DNA from: Pseudomonas ovata
Lineage (GTDB): Bacteria; Pseudomonadota; Gammaproteobacteria; Pseudomonadales; Pseudomonadaceae
Assembly (NCBI RefSeq): GCF_003131185.1
Contig: NZ_QFFU01000039.1
Coordinates: forward strand, 1-34,556
Direction: 5' to 3'
Length of the DNA: 34,556 nucleotides
A program made the position numbers and the translations under genes. This document shows positions 7,667 through 13,977 of this stretch, in pieces. Below the pieces are notes generated by a model that was not told where the DNA came from, searched no databases, and saw only the letters and a list, made by a program, of their open reading frames with translations. Each line of letters begins with the position of its first letter. The first letter of the stretch is position 1.

Positions 7667-7936
7667 ATGAGCGAAACCGATCTTGAAATGGAACTCAAGG
7701 CCTGGCGCCTGCTGCTTGAAGACGACGTCTATCGTCTGGAATTTCCCGAGGACTATCACAACACCCTGATTGCACGCGCCAATGAATTGCGCACGCGTGA
7801 GTGGATCAGCCAGGAGGACTGGCAGTTGCTCAAGACCGCGGCCGATCAGGCATATGCCTTCACGACCGAGAGGCTGGCGCGCAACCAGCGTGACTGCCTC
7901 AAGGTCAGTTCGCTGCACTTGCCGACCCTGCCCTGA
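7667..7936 (+). CDS. Hypothetical protein, 89 residues
   Basis: The ATG at 7667 follows a strong GGAGGAGAG (7651-7659). The product is acidic and mostly helical in character, with no signal peptide or membrane segment. It has a Leu/Glu-rich N-terminal helix (MELKAWRLLLEDD) and a Trp-containing middle (REWISQEDWQLL). I do not recognise a family. It starts 49 bases after the permease stop on the same strand and might be co-transcribed with it. It converges on the cyo operon, with a shared hairpin between them. Confidence 0.65.
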   Translation: MSETDLEMELKAWRLLLEDDVYRLEFPEDYHNTLIARANELRTREWISQEDWQLLKTAADQAYAFTTERLARNQRDCLKVSSLHLPTLP

Positions 7937-7940
7937 GCGC

Positions 7941-7979
7941 AAAAAAAGATGCCGGGCACCTCACGGGCAGCCCGGCATC
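7941..7979 (-). terminator. Intrinsic terminator of the cyo operon
   Basis: A perfect ten-pair stem, GATGCCGGGC (7948-7957) with GCCCGGCATC (7970-7979), is followed on the minus strand by seven T residues (complement of the A run 7941-7947). The T tract lies on the cyo side only, so it is a strong terminator for cyoD. The convergent plus-strand gene could use the same hairpin less efficiently. Confidence 0.9.
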
Positions 7980-7999
7980 AAAGACCTTGCTTCAAGGTT

Positions 8000-8338
8000 T
8001 CAGTGCGCTAGCATGTTGTGGTGAATGCTGTTCATGATCCACAGCGACAGCCCCACCAGCAACGCAATGATCACCACGGTAAACATCAGCGCAATCAGGT
8101 TCCAGCGCTGCTCCGAGGCCGTGTCCAGGTGCAGGAAGAACTTCAGGTGAGCAAAGATCTGCACCGCGCCGAACGCGACCACCACCCACACGGTCACGTT
8201 GCGTGGCAGCGCCGGGTACATGACCAGGGCGAAGGGGATAAGGGTCAGGAGCACCGACAGGATGAACCCGACGTGGTACGAGCGGCGGCTGCCATGACGG
8301 CTGCCAGCGCTGCTGTGAACCGGACTTTGTCTGTACAT
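8000..8338 (-). CDS. cyoD: Cytochrome bo3 ubiquinol oxidase subunit IV
   Basis: A 112-residue protein with three membrane helices, matching CyoD. The conserved core includes FILSVLLTLIPF, the second helix starting VWVVVAFGAVQI, HLKFFLHLD, and a final helix ending LWIMNSIHHNM. The subunit assists assembly of the copper-B site of the oxidase. The start at 8338 (MYRQSP) is chosen because GGGAG lies about nine bases upstream; longer frames run into cyoC. It is the last gene of the operon and is followed within 21 bases by the terminator. No cyoE follows. Confidence 0.92.
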   Translation of the reverse strand: MYRQSPVHSSAGSRHGSRRSYHVGFILSVLLTLIPFALVMYPALPRNVTVWVVVAFGAVQIFAHLKFFLHLDTASEQRWNLIALMFTVVIIALLVGLSLWIMNSIHHNMLAH

Positions 8339-8339
8339 G

Positions 8340-8954
8340 TCATGCCACTCCCAACAGGTAAACGACGGTAAATACGCAGATCCAGACGACATCGAGGAAA
8401 TGCCAGAACAGGCTCAGGCAACTGAGCCGGGTGGCATTGGTGCTGGTCAGCCCGCGCTGCTTGACCTGCGCCATCACCACGAGCATCCAGATCAGCCCGG
8501 TGAATACGTGTGCACCGTGGGTGCCGACCAGGGTAAAGAATGCGGTCAGGAAGGCGCTGCGGTCCGGGCCGTAGCCCTCGGCGATCAGATGATGAAATTC
8601 ATTGATCTCCATGGCGATAAAGCCGCACCCCAGCAGGAAGGTCACCCCCAGCCAGCGCAACACGCCTGCTGTCGAGTCGCGGTTCATCGCCAGCATGGCG
8701 TAGCCATAGGTGATGCTGCTCAACAGCAGCAGCATGGTCTCGGCCAGCACATAGGGCAGCTCGAAGATATCGATGGTCGAGGGCCCGCCGGCCACGCTGT
8801 CGCGCAGCACCGCATAGCCGGCAAACAGGGTGGCGAACAGGATGCAGTCGGTCATCAGGTAGACCCAGAAGCCGAACACGCTCATGGAGCCTGCGTCCTC
8901 GTGGCCCTGTTCATGGTTGTGGGCGATGTCTTTTTCCATCACGAGATTGGACAT
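8340..8954 (-). CDS. cyoC: Cytochrome bo3 ubiquinol oxidase subunit III
   Basis: A 204-residue subunit with five membrane helices. It matches CyoC through MSVFGFWVYLMTDCILFATL, INEFHHLI, GTHGAHVFTGLIWM and the closing WHFLDVVWICVFTVVYL. It belongs to the heme-copper oxidase subunit III family and lines the oxygen pathway. It starts two bases after the cyoB stop (TGACCATG), with GGAGG inside the cyoB 3' end, so coupling is likely. Confidence 0.95.
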   Translation of the reverse strand: MSNLVMEKDIAHNHEQGHEDAGSMSVFGFWVYLMTDCILFATLFAGYAVLRDSVAGGPSTIDIFELPYVLAETMLLLLSSITYGYAMLAMNRDSTAGVLRWLGVTFLLGCGFIAMEINEFHHLIAEGYGPDRSAFLTAFFTLVGTHGAHVFTGLIWMLVVMAQVKQRGLTSTNATRLSCLSLFWHFLDVVWICVFTVVYLLGVA

Positions 8955-8956
8955 GG

Positions 8957-10930
8957 TCAGGCCTCCGCCAGGTCTTTGAGACGCGCTTTTTCGATACGTG
9001 CCACTTCCTGCGCCGGCACGAAGTAGTCGATGTCTTCGTCATAGCTGCGCACGATCACGCCCACGATCGAGGCCACCAGGCCAAAGATCGCCATCCACCA
9101 GATGTGCCACACCAGCGCAAAGCTGCAGATCAGGGCGAAGACACTGATCACCAGGCCAGATGAGGTGTTGCGCGGCATATGAATGCTGCGGTAGTCGGTG
9201 TGGCTGAGGGTGCTGACCCCGCGTTCCTTCATGCCCCAGTAGGCGTCCAGGTCATCGACCTTGGGCTGCTCGGCAAAGTTGTAGAACGGTGGTGGCGAGG
9301 CGGTGGCCCACTCCAGCGTGCGCCCGTCCCATGGATCGCCGGTCAGGTCGCGGTATTGGTGGCGGTTACGGATGCTGATGTAGAGCTGCAGCGCCTGGGT
9401 GGCCACCCCGCACAGAATGATGCCCACGCCCACCAGCTCCAGCAGCAGCCAGGGACGCCACTCGGGAACGTCAAAGTGATTGAGCCGGCGGGTCATGCCC
9501 ATGAAGCCCAGGACATAGGACGGCATGAAGGCGAAATAGAACCCGGTCAGCCAGCACCAGAAGGCAATCCGCCCCAGCCGGTCGTTGAGCCGGAAACCGA
9601 AGGCCTTGGGAAACCAGTAGGTCAGCCCGGCCATGTAGCCGAAGACCGCGCCGCCAATAATGACGTTATGGAAGTGCGCGATCAGGAACAGGCTGTTGTG
9701 CAGCAGGAAGTCGGCCCCCGGCACCGCCAGCAGCACGCCGGTCATGCCGCCGATGCTGAAGGTGACGATAAAGCCCAGCGTCCACAGCATCGGTGTTTCG
9801 AAGCGCACCCGCCCGCGGTACAGGGTGAACAGCCAGGTGAAGATCTTCACCCCGGTCGGCACGGCGATGATCATCGTCATGATGCCGAAGAAGGCATTGA
9901 CGTTGGCCCCCGCGCCCATGGTGAAGAAGTGGTGCAGCCAGACAATGAACGACAGGAGGGTGATCGCAATCGTGGCCCAGACCAGCGAGACATAGCCAAA
10001 CAGGCGTTTGCTGCTGAAGGTGGCAGCGATCTCCGAGAAAATGCCGAACGCCGGCAGGATCAGGATGTACACCTCCGGGTGTCCCCAGGCCCAGATCAGG
10101 TTGACGTACATCATCGGGTTGCCGCCGGCCTCGTTGGTGAAGAAGTGCATGCCCAGGTAGCGGTCCAGCGAGAGCATGAACAGGGTTGCAGTGAGAATTG
10201 GAAAGGAGGCCAGGATCAGGATCGAGGTGCACAGGGCATTCCAGGTGAACACCGGCATCTTGAACAGTGTCATGCCGGTGGTGCGCATTTTCAGGATGGT
10301 GACGAAGAAGTTCAGGCCCGTCAGCAGTGTGCCGATGCCTGAGATCTGCAAGGCCCAGATGTAATAGTCGACCCCCACCCCCGGGCTGTAGGCAATGCCC
10401 GATAACGGCGGATACGCCACCCAGCCGGTGCGGGCGAACTCACCCACCCCCAGAGAGATATTGACCAGGGCGGCACCCACCACGAACAGCCAGAAGCTCA
10501 GCGCATTGAGAAACGGATAGGCCACGTCACGGGCACCGATCTGCAAGGGCACGATGACGTTCATCAGGCCCACCACAAAGGGCATGGCCATGAAGAAGAT
10601 CATGATCACGCCGTGGGCGGTGAAAATCTGGTCGTAGTGTTCCGGCGGCAGATAGCCCGGCCCGCCACTGGCCGCCATCGCTTGCTGGGTGCGCATCATG
10701 ATCGCGTCGGAAAAGCCGCGCAGCAGCATGACCAGTGCCACGATGATGTACATGCAGCCGATCTTCTTGTGGTCCACCGTGGTGAACCACTCGCGCCAGA
10801 TATACCCCCACTGGCGTTTCCAGGTGATCGTGCCCACCAGCGCCAGGCCCATGAGCCCTACGACGGCCAGGGTGTACATGACAATGGGTTCGCTGGTCGG
10901 GATAGCGTCCCAGGACAGTTTTCCAAACAT
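8957..10930 (-). CDS. cyoB: Cytochrome bo3 ubiquinol oxidase subunit I
   Basis: A 657-residue catalytic subunit, very close to E. coli CyoB across its length. From the ATG at 10930 (MFGKLSW), the low-spin heme ligand His106 (IFTAHGV) falls at the E. coli number. The cross-linked His-Tyr pair and the K-channel glutamate are in WGHPEVYIL, the copper-B histidines in WLHHFFTMG, and the heme ligands in HFHNVI. It reduces O2 to water with ubiquinol electrons and pumps protons in the inner membrane. A TTG two codons upstream is in frame, but GAGGAGCG supports the ATG. The fifteen-helix length is normal. Confidence 0.97.
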   Translation of the reverse strand: MFGKLSWDAIPTSEPIVMYTLAVVGLMGLALVGTITWKRQWGYIWREWFTTVDHKKIGCMYIIVALVMLLRGFSDAIMMRTQQAMAASGGPGYLPPEHYDQIFTAHGVIMIFFMAMPFVVGLMNVIVPLQIGARDVAYPFLNALSFWLFVVGAALVNISLGVGEFARTGWVAYPPLSGIAYSPGVGVDYYIWALQISGIGTLLTGLNFFVTILKMRTTGMTLFKMPVFTWNALCTSILILASFPILTATLFMLSLDRYLGMHFFTNEAGGNPMMYVNLIWAWGHPEVYILILPAFGIFSEIAATFSSKRLFGYVSLVWATIAITLLSFIVWLHHFFTMGAGANVNAFFGIMTMIIAVPTGVKIFTWLFTLYRGRVRFETPMLWTLGFIVTFSIGGMTGVLLAVPGADFLLHNSLFLIAHFHNVIIGGAVFGYMAGLTYWFPKAFGFRLNDRLGRIAFWCWLTGFYFAFMPSYVLGFMGMTRRLNHFDVPEWRPWLLLELVGVGIILCGVATQALQLYISIRNRHQYRDLTGDPWDGRTLEWATASPPPFYNFAEQPKVDDLDAYWGMKERGVSTLSHTDYRSIHMPRNTSSGLVISVFALICSFALVWHIWWMAIFGLVASIVGVIVRSYDEDIDYFVPAQEVARIEKARLKDLAEA

Positions 10931-10932
10931 GA

Positions 10933-11862
10933 TCAACGCTCCTCGGCCATCAAGTCTTTTTGCGCATCAGTGCGCGGTTGCGGCGCAGGCGTTTGAACCT
11001 GGTCGCGCGTCCCGCCCCGGGCTTTGTTCATGCCTTCGTACGTGTCGACAATGTTCAGGAACAGGCGCTCCTGAACAGGTGAGTAGTAAGTAACGTCGTG
11101 TTTTACAGTGGGCTTGGCCAGCGTGGCATAAGCGGTATTGTCCAGAGGGTGGGGAACGGATTTCACCTTTTCGATCCAGGCCTGGTAATCGTCCGGGGTC
11201 AATGAAAGTGTCGAGAAGTTCATATCGGAAAAGCCATGGCCGTTATAGTTGGCGGCAATGCCGCGAAACTCACCGGTTTCGTTGGCAATCAAATGAAGTT
11301 TGGTTTGCATGCCGGCCATGGCATAAATCTGCCCGCCCAGGGCCGGAATAAAGAACGAGGTCATTGCCGCATCGGAGGTGACGGTAAAACTCACTGGCGT
11401 ATTCACCGGCAGGGCCAGTTCATTGACCGAGGCAATGCCCAGGTCGGGGTAGATAAACAACCATTTCCAGTCGATGGCCACCACTTGCACATTGATGTGG
11501 TCAACGTCCGAATCCAGTGGTCGGTACGGATCCAGAGCGTGAGTAGTGTGCCAGGTCACCCAGCCCAGCACGCAGATGATCAGGAACGGCACGCCCCAGA
11601 CCACCGCTTCGATCTTGTGCGAACTGGCCCAGCGCGGCGTGTAGCGGGCCTTCTTGTTGGTGGCCCGGTAACGATAGGCGAACAGGAACGTCATCACGAT
11701 GACCGGGACGACCACCAGCAGCATCAGGCCGGTGGCCAGGATAATCAGGTCCCGCTCATCCCTGGCCACATCACCCTTGGGATTGAAGACAATCAGGTTG
11801 CAGCCCGTTAATAGGAAACTGGCAGCAAGGTACGCCAGGTGAGGTACGTAAGTTCGCTTCAT
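10933..11862 (-). CDS. cyoA: Cytochrome bo3 ubiquinol oxidase subunit II (lipoprotein)
   Basis: A 309-residue subunit. It begins MKRTYVPHLAYLAASF and has the lipobox LLTGC, then two membrane helices and a periplasmic cupredoxin domain. Like other quinol oxidases it lacks the copper-A ligand set; the region around AALGG/DMNF replaces it. The conserved WKWLFIYPD and the TSFFIPALGGQIYAMAGM segment are typical of CyoA. The start at 11862 is chosen because AGGAG lies seven bases upstream; an ATG at 11880 would add six residues before the signal peptide. It is the first gene of the operon. Confidence 0.95.
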   Translation of the reverse strand: MKRTYVPHLAYLAASFLLTGCNLIVFNPKGDVARDERDLIILATGLMLLVVVPVIVMTFLFAYRYRATNKKARYTPRWASSHKIEAVVWGVPFLIICVLGWVTWHTTHALDPYRPLDSDVDHINVQVVAIDWKWLFIYPDLGIASVNELALPVNTPVSFTVTSDAAMTSFFIPALGGQIYAMAGMQTKLHLIANETGEFRGIAANYNGHGFSDMNFSTLSLTPDDYQAWIEKVKSVPHPLDNTAYATLAKPTVKHDVTYYSPVQERLFLNIVDTYEGMNKARGGTRDQVQTPAPQPRTDAQKDLMAEER

Positions 11863-12280
11863 TATAGGCTCCTGTGTCATGACTGATCCGTGTAGAACGC
11901 GAGACGACGACGCACCTGTACAACGCGTTAGTGCGGCGGCAATGGTCGCTTCGCTTGTTTTTCAGCGAAGCGAAGTTGCTTCGCTTGTTGGCCGATGACT
12001 GCACCCTGACGAGGCGGTGCCGTCTCGCTTACTTTCCACCTGTTGAGGCCGTGGGCTTAAAGTAATTGTCAGGTAAGTTCGCCGCTGTCTCGAGGGTTTT
12101 TGAATAAAGCTATCAGTGTTGGTGCAATGATTTGTTACGCAGGCTGACGAACGGTTAAACAAGCGAAGCGGAACTAACGATTGGTAATAACAGGCCGTGC
12201 ACAGACCGGCTGGCCGAAGGATGGAATCATTCATGCCAAGGGCAGGTCATTGTCGGAAATACCCTTATAAGGAGCGCATC
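11863..12280. promoter_or_regulatory. 418-bp divergent regulatory region upstream of cyoA
   Basis: This gap lies between cyoA (minus) and a small plus-strand gene. It carries three exact copies of GCTTCGCTTGTT: 11948-11959 and 11978-11989 on the plus strand, 30 bases apart, and 12158-12169 on the minus strand. The first copy also pairs with 11964-11972 to make a nine-pair hairpin. I see no TTGAT-N4-ATCAA Anr/Fnr box and no other gene. The cyoA promoter should lie here, but I cannot point to its hexamers. Confidence 0.45.
11947..12169. repeat. GCTTCGCTTGTT repeats and hairpin
   Basis: Two direct copies (11948-11959, 11978-11989) and one inverted copy (12158-12169) of the 12-mer GCTTCGCTTGTT are exact. 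Between the direct copies, AGCGAAGCG (11964-11972) pairs with CGCTTCGCT (11947-11955). A further stem, CGAAG/CTTCG (11971-11975 and 11979-11983), competes with it. The set could be regulator sites, alternative mRNA leader structures for cyoA, or a short interspersed repeat of this genome. Confidence 0.7.
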
Positions 12281-12595
12281 ATGTTTGTTCGTGGCAGAGC
12301 GTATAACACTTGGATCGAACAGGATCAGGCCGATGAATGCTTCGAGCAGGAAGCGGAAAACGGCTGCCATATCGAAGTGCGGGCCAGGGAAGTGGAAGGG
12401 GGCGACATCCAGGTATTTCTGGGCGTCTATGGCGACGGCGGACAGCCTGTGGTCGAGCGGATCATGACGTTGCCCGGCAGCGAATGGGATGTCGAGTGCG
12501 CGCTCAAGCGCGGCATCGATCAGGCCGAGCGCATCGCCGGTGGTGAGTCGGGGCGGTTACCGTGCGCCGATGCGCACCTGCATGGCGACGATTGA
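12281..12595 (+). CDS. Hypothetical protein, 104 residues
   Basis: The ATG at 12281 is preceded by AAGGAGCG (12269-12276); an in-frame ATG at 12197 lacks such a site. The product is acidic, soluble and without signal peptide. It begins MFVRGRAYNTWIEQDQADEC, continues with beta-rich segments (CHIEVRAREVEGGDIQVFLGVYGDGG), and ends in a helix, ALKRGIDQAERIAGG. I do not recognise the family. It is transcribed away from cyoA and towards dmeF, and stands alone. Confidence 0.7.
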   Translation: MFVRGRAYNTWIEQDQADECFEQEAENGCHIEVRAREVEGGDIQVFLGVYGDGGQPVVERIMTLPGSEWDVECALKRGIDQAERIAGGESGRLPCADAHLHGDD

Positions 12596-12625
12596 CGGCG
12601 CGTCGGCCAGGCAGCTGCAGGTTGT

Positions 12626-13570
12626 TTATGCCGAGTGAAACTCGACCGTCAGGTGACTGACTTCGTGCACCGGCGTAAGGCGCTGACGAATATCTTCGGC
12701 CGATGCGCCGGGGTTGCCCATGACGCTGACGATGGCCGCATGCGCTTGCGGCCCGATGCGCCAGACATGCAGGTCGGTGATGGTTGCATCGCCGGGTTGT
12801 TCAACCCGAGCACGGATTTCCTCGGCGACCTGTGCGTCGGTCTGGTCCAGCAGGACACTGGCCGTCTCGCGCATCAGGCCCCAGGCCCAGCGCGCGATGA
12901 CGAGGGCGCCGACCAGCCCCATGAGCGGGTCCAGCCACACCCAGCCCAGGTAGCGGCCGGCGAGCAGGGCAACGATGGCCAGCACCGAGGTGAGGGCATC
13001 GGCGAGGACATGCACATAGGCCGCCTTGAGGTTGTTGTCGCTGGCGTGAGGGGCATGATGATGATGATGATGGTCATGGTCATGGTCATGGTCATGGTCA
13101 TGGTCATGGTCATGGTCATGAGAGTGCCCGTGCCCCAGCAGCAGGGCACTGACGATATTGACCACCAGACCCACAATCGCCACGAGGGTCGCGGTGCCGA
13201 ATTGAACCTCGGCAGGATTCAGCAACCGCATCAGCGATTCGCCCGCGATCCCCAAGGCAACCATGCCCAGAATCAGGGCCGAAGCAAATCCGCCCAGGTC
13301 ACCGACCTTGCCGGTGCCGAAGCTGTAGCGCGGGCTGGTGGCATGACGCCTTGCATAGCGGTAGGCCAGCGCGGCAATGCCCAGGGCGCCGGCATGGGTC
13401 GCCATATGAAAGCCATCGGCAAGCAACGCCATGGAGCCGGTGAGGTAGCCGGCGGTGATTTCACCGACCATCATCACCAGAGTGAGCGCCACCACCCATA
13501 AGGTGCGCCTGGCGTTTTCGTCGTGCGCGGCGCCGAGATAGACGTGATCATGGACGTAAGGGCTGTTCAT
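12626..13570 (-). CDS. dmeF: DmeF-type CDF cation efflux transporter (Co/Ni)
   Basis: A 314-residue cation diffusion facilitator with six membrane helices. The second helix carries ADGFHMATHAGAL, the DxxxHxxxH version of the metal site typical of DmeF. The fifth carries HVLADALTSV. Between helices four and five is a His-rich loop with eight His-Asp repeats and a run of six His. The C-terminal cytosolic domain includes ITDLHVWRIGP. It should export divalent metals, most likely cobalt or nickel, in exchange for protons. It starts 14 bases after the regulator stop. The frame stays open far upstream through dmeR, but MNSPYVHDH is the natural start. The metal assignment rests on family and on the paired RcnR-like regulator. 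Confidence 0.88.
   Translation of the reverse strand: MNSPYVHDHVYLGAAHDENARRTLWVVALTLVMMVGEITAGYLTGSMALLADGFHMATHAGALGIAALAYRYARRHATSPRYSFGTGKVGDLGGFASALILGMVALGIAGESLMRLLNPAEVQFGTATLVAIVGLVVNIVSALLLGHGHSHDHDHDHDHDHDHDHDHHHHHHAPHASDNNLKAAYVHVLADALTSVLAIVALLAGRYLGWVWLDPLMGLVGALVIARWAWGLMRETASVLLDQTDAQVAEEIRARVEQPGDATITDLHVWRIGPQAHAAIVSVMGNPGASAEDIRQRLTPVHEVSHLTVEFHSA
13072..13119. repeat. Hexanucleotide tandem repeat (GGTCAT)8 inside dmeF
   Basis: Eight perfect copies of GGTCAT on the plus strand encode the His-Asp repeats of DmeF on the minus strand. They adjoin a short GAT/ATG triplet run (about 13055-13071) encoding consecutive His. Slippage here would change the loop length by two residues without a frameshift. 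Confidence 0.95.
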
Positions 13571-13584
13571 CCGGGCATTCCTTA

Positions 13585-13857
13585 TCAGGAGTAACGGCGA
13601 ATGGCTTCGAGCAGTTCCTCGACGCCCCGGTTGCGTTCCTGTTCGCTCAGCGCCGGATTGGCAACATGCTCCCTGGCGTGGTCCTCGATGATTTCTTCCA
13701 TCAAGCCGTTGATGGCGCCACGTGTGGCAGCCACCAAGTGCAGGGTTTTGGCGCAATCGAGATCCGACTCCAGGGCGCGTTCGACTGCCTGCAGTTGCCC
13801 GGTGATGCGTTTGACCCGCTTGAGCAGCGCGTCTTTGTTGGCGGCGATGTGACCCAT
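13585..13857 (-). CDS. dmeR: CsoR/RcnR-family metal-responsive repressor
   Basis: A 90-residue all-helical repressor. The metal ligands of the cobalt/nickel sensor RcnR are all present at the same numbers: His3, Cys35, His60 and His64 (MGH, LDCAK, EDHAREH). This pattern favours Co or Ni over copper, as CsoR proper uses Cys-His-Cys. The name dmeR follows the pairing with DmeF. It should bind the operator upstream in the absence of metal and release on metal binding, derepressing itself and dmeF. GGGAAA precedes the ATG. It and dmeF form a two-gene operon. Confidence 0.9.
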   Translation of the reverse strand: MGHIAANKDALLKRVKRITGQLQAVERALESDLDCAKTLHLVAATRGAINGLMEEIIEDHAREHVANPALSEQERNRGVEELLEAIRRYS

Positions 13858-13885
13858 GACGTTTCCCTGTGCGTTTCAGGGTTGC

Positions 13886-13915
13886 ATCATAGGTATACCC
13901 CCTATACCTATGCAA
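13886..13915 (-). promoter_or_regulatory. dmeRF promoter with RcnR/FrmR-type operator
   Basis: On the minus strand, TTGCAT (13915-13910) and TATGAT (13891-13886) are an 18-base-spaced sigma-70 promoter. Bases 13889-13911 are a perfect inverted repeat: ATAGGTATA, five C, TATACCTAT. An AT-rich inverted repeat around a G/C tract is the known operator form for RcnR and FrmR. It sits between and across the -10 hexamer, so bound repressor would block RNA polymerase. The ATG of dmeR is 29 bases downstream of the -10. Confidence 0.88.
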
Positions 13916-13977
13916 TGAGTATTTATAGACGGTGGAAACCATCGGATGCACCCATGGCAGGTATCCGTCATGGCTGT

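Noticed and set aside
13054..13120. Possible CRISPR or non-coding satellite
   Set aside because: The repeat is a continuous hexamer in frame inside dmeF, without spacers.
13571..13951. 127-codon N-terminal extension of DmeF
   Set aside because: The extension overlaps dmeR in another frame and lacks CDF sequence; MNSPYVHDH at 13570 fits the family.
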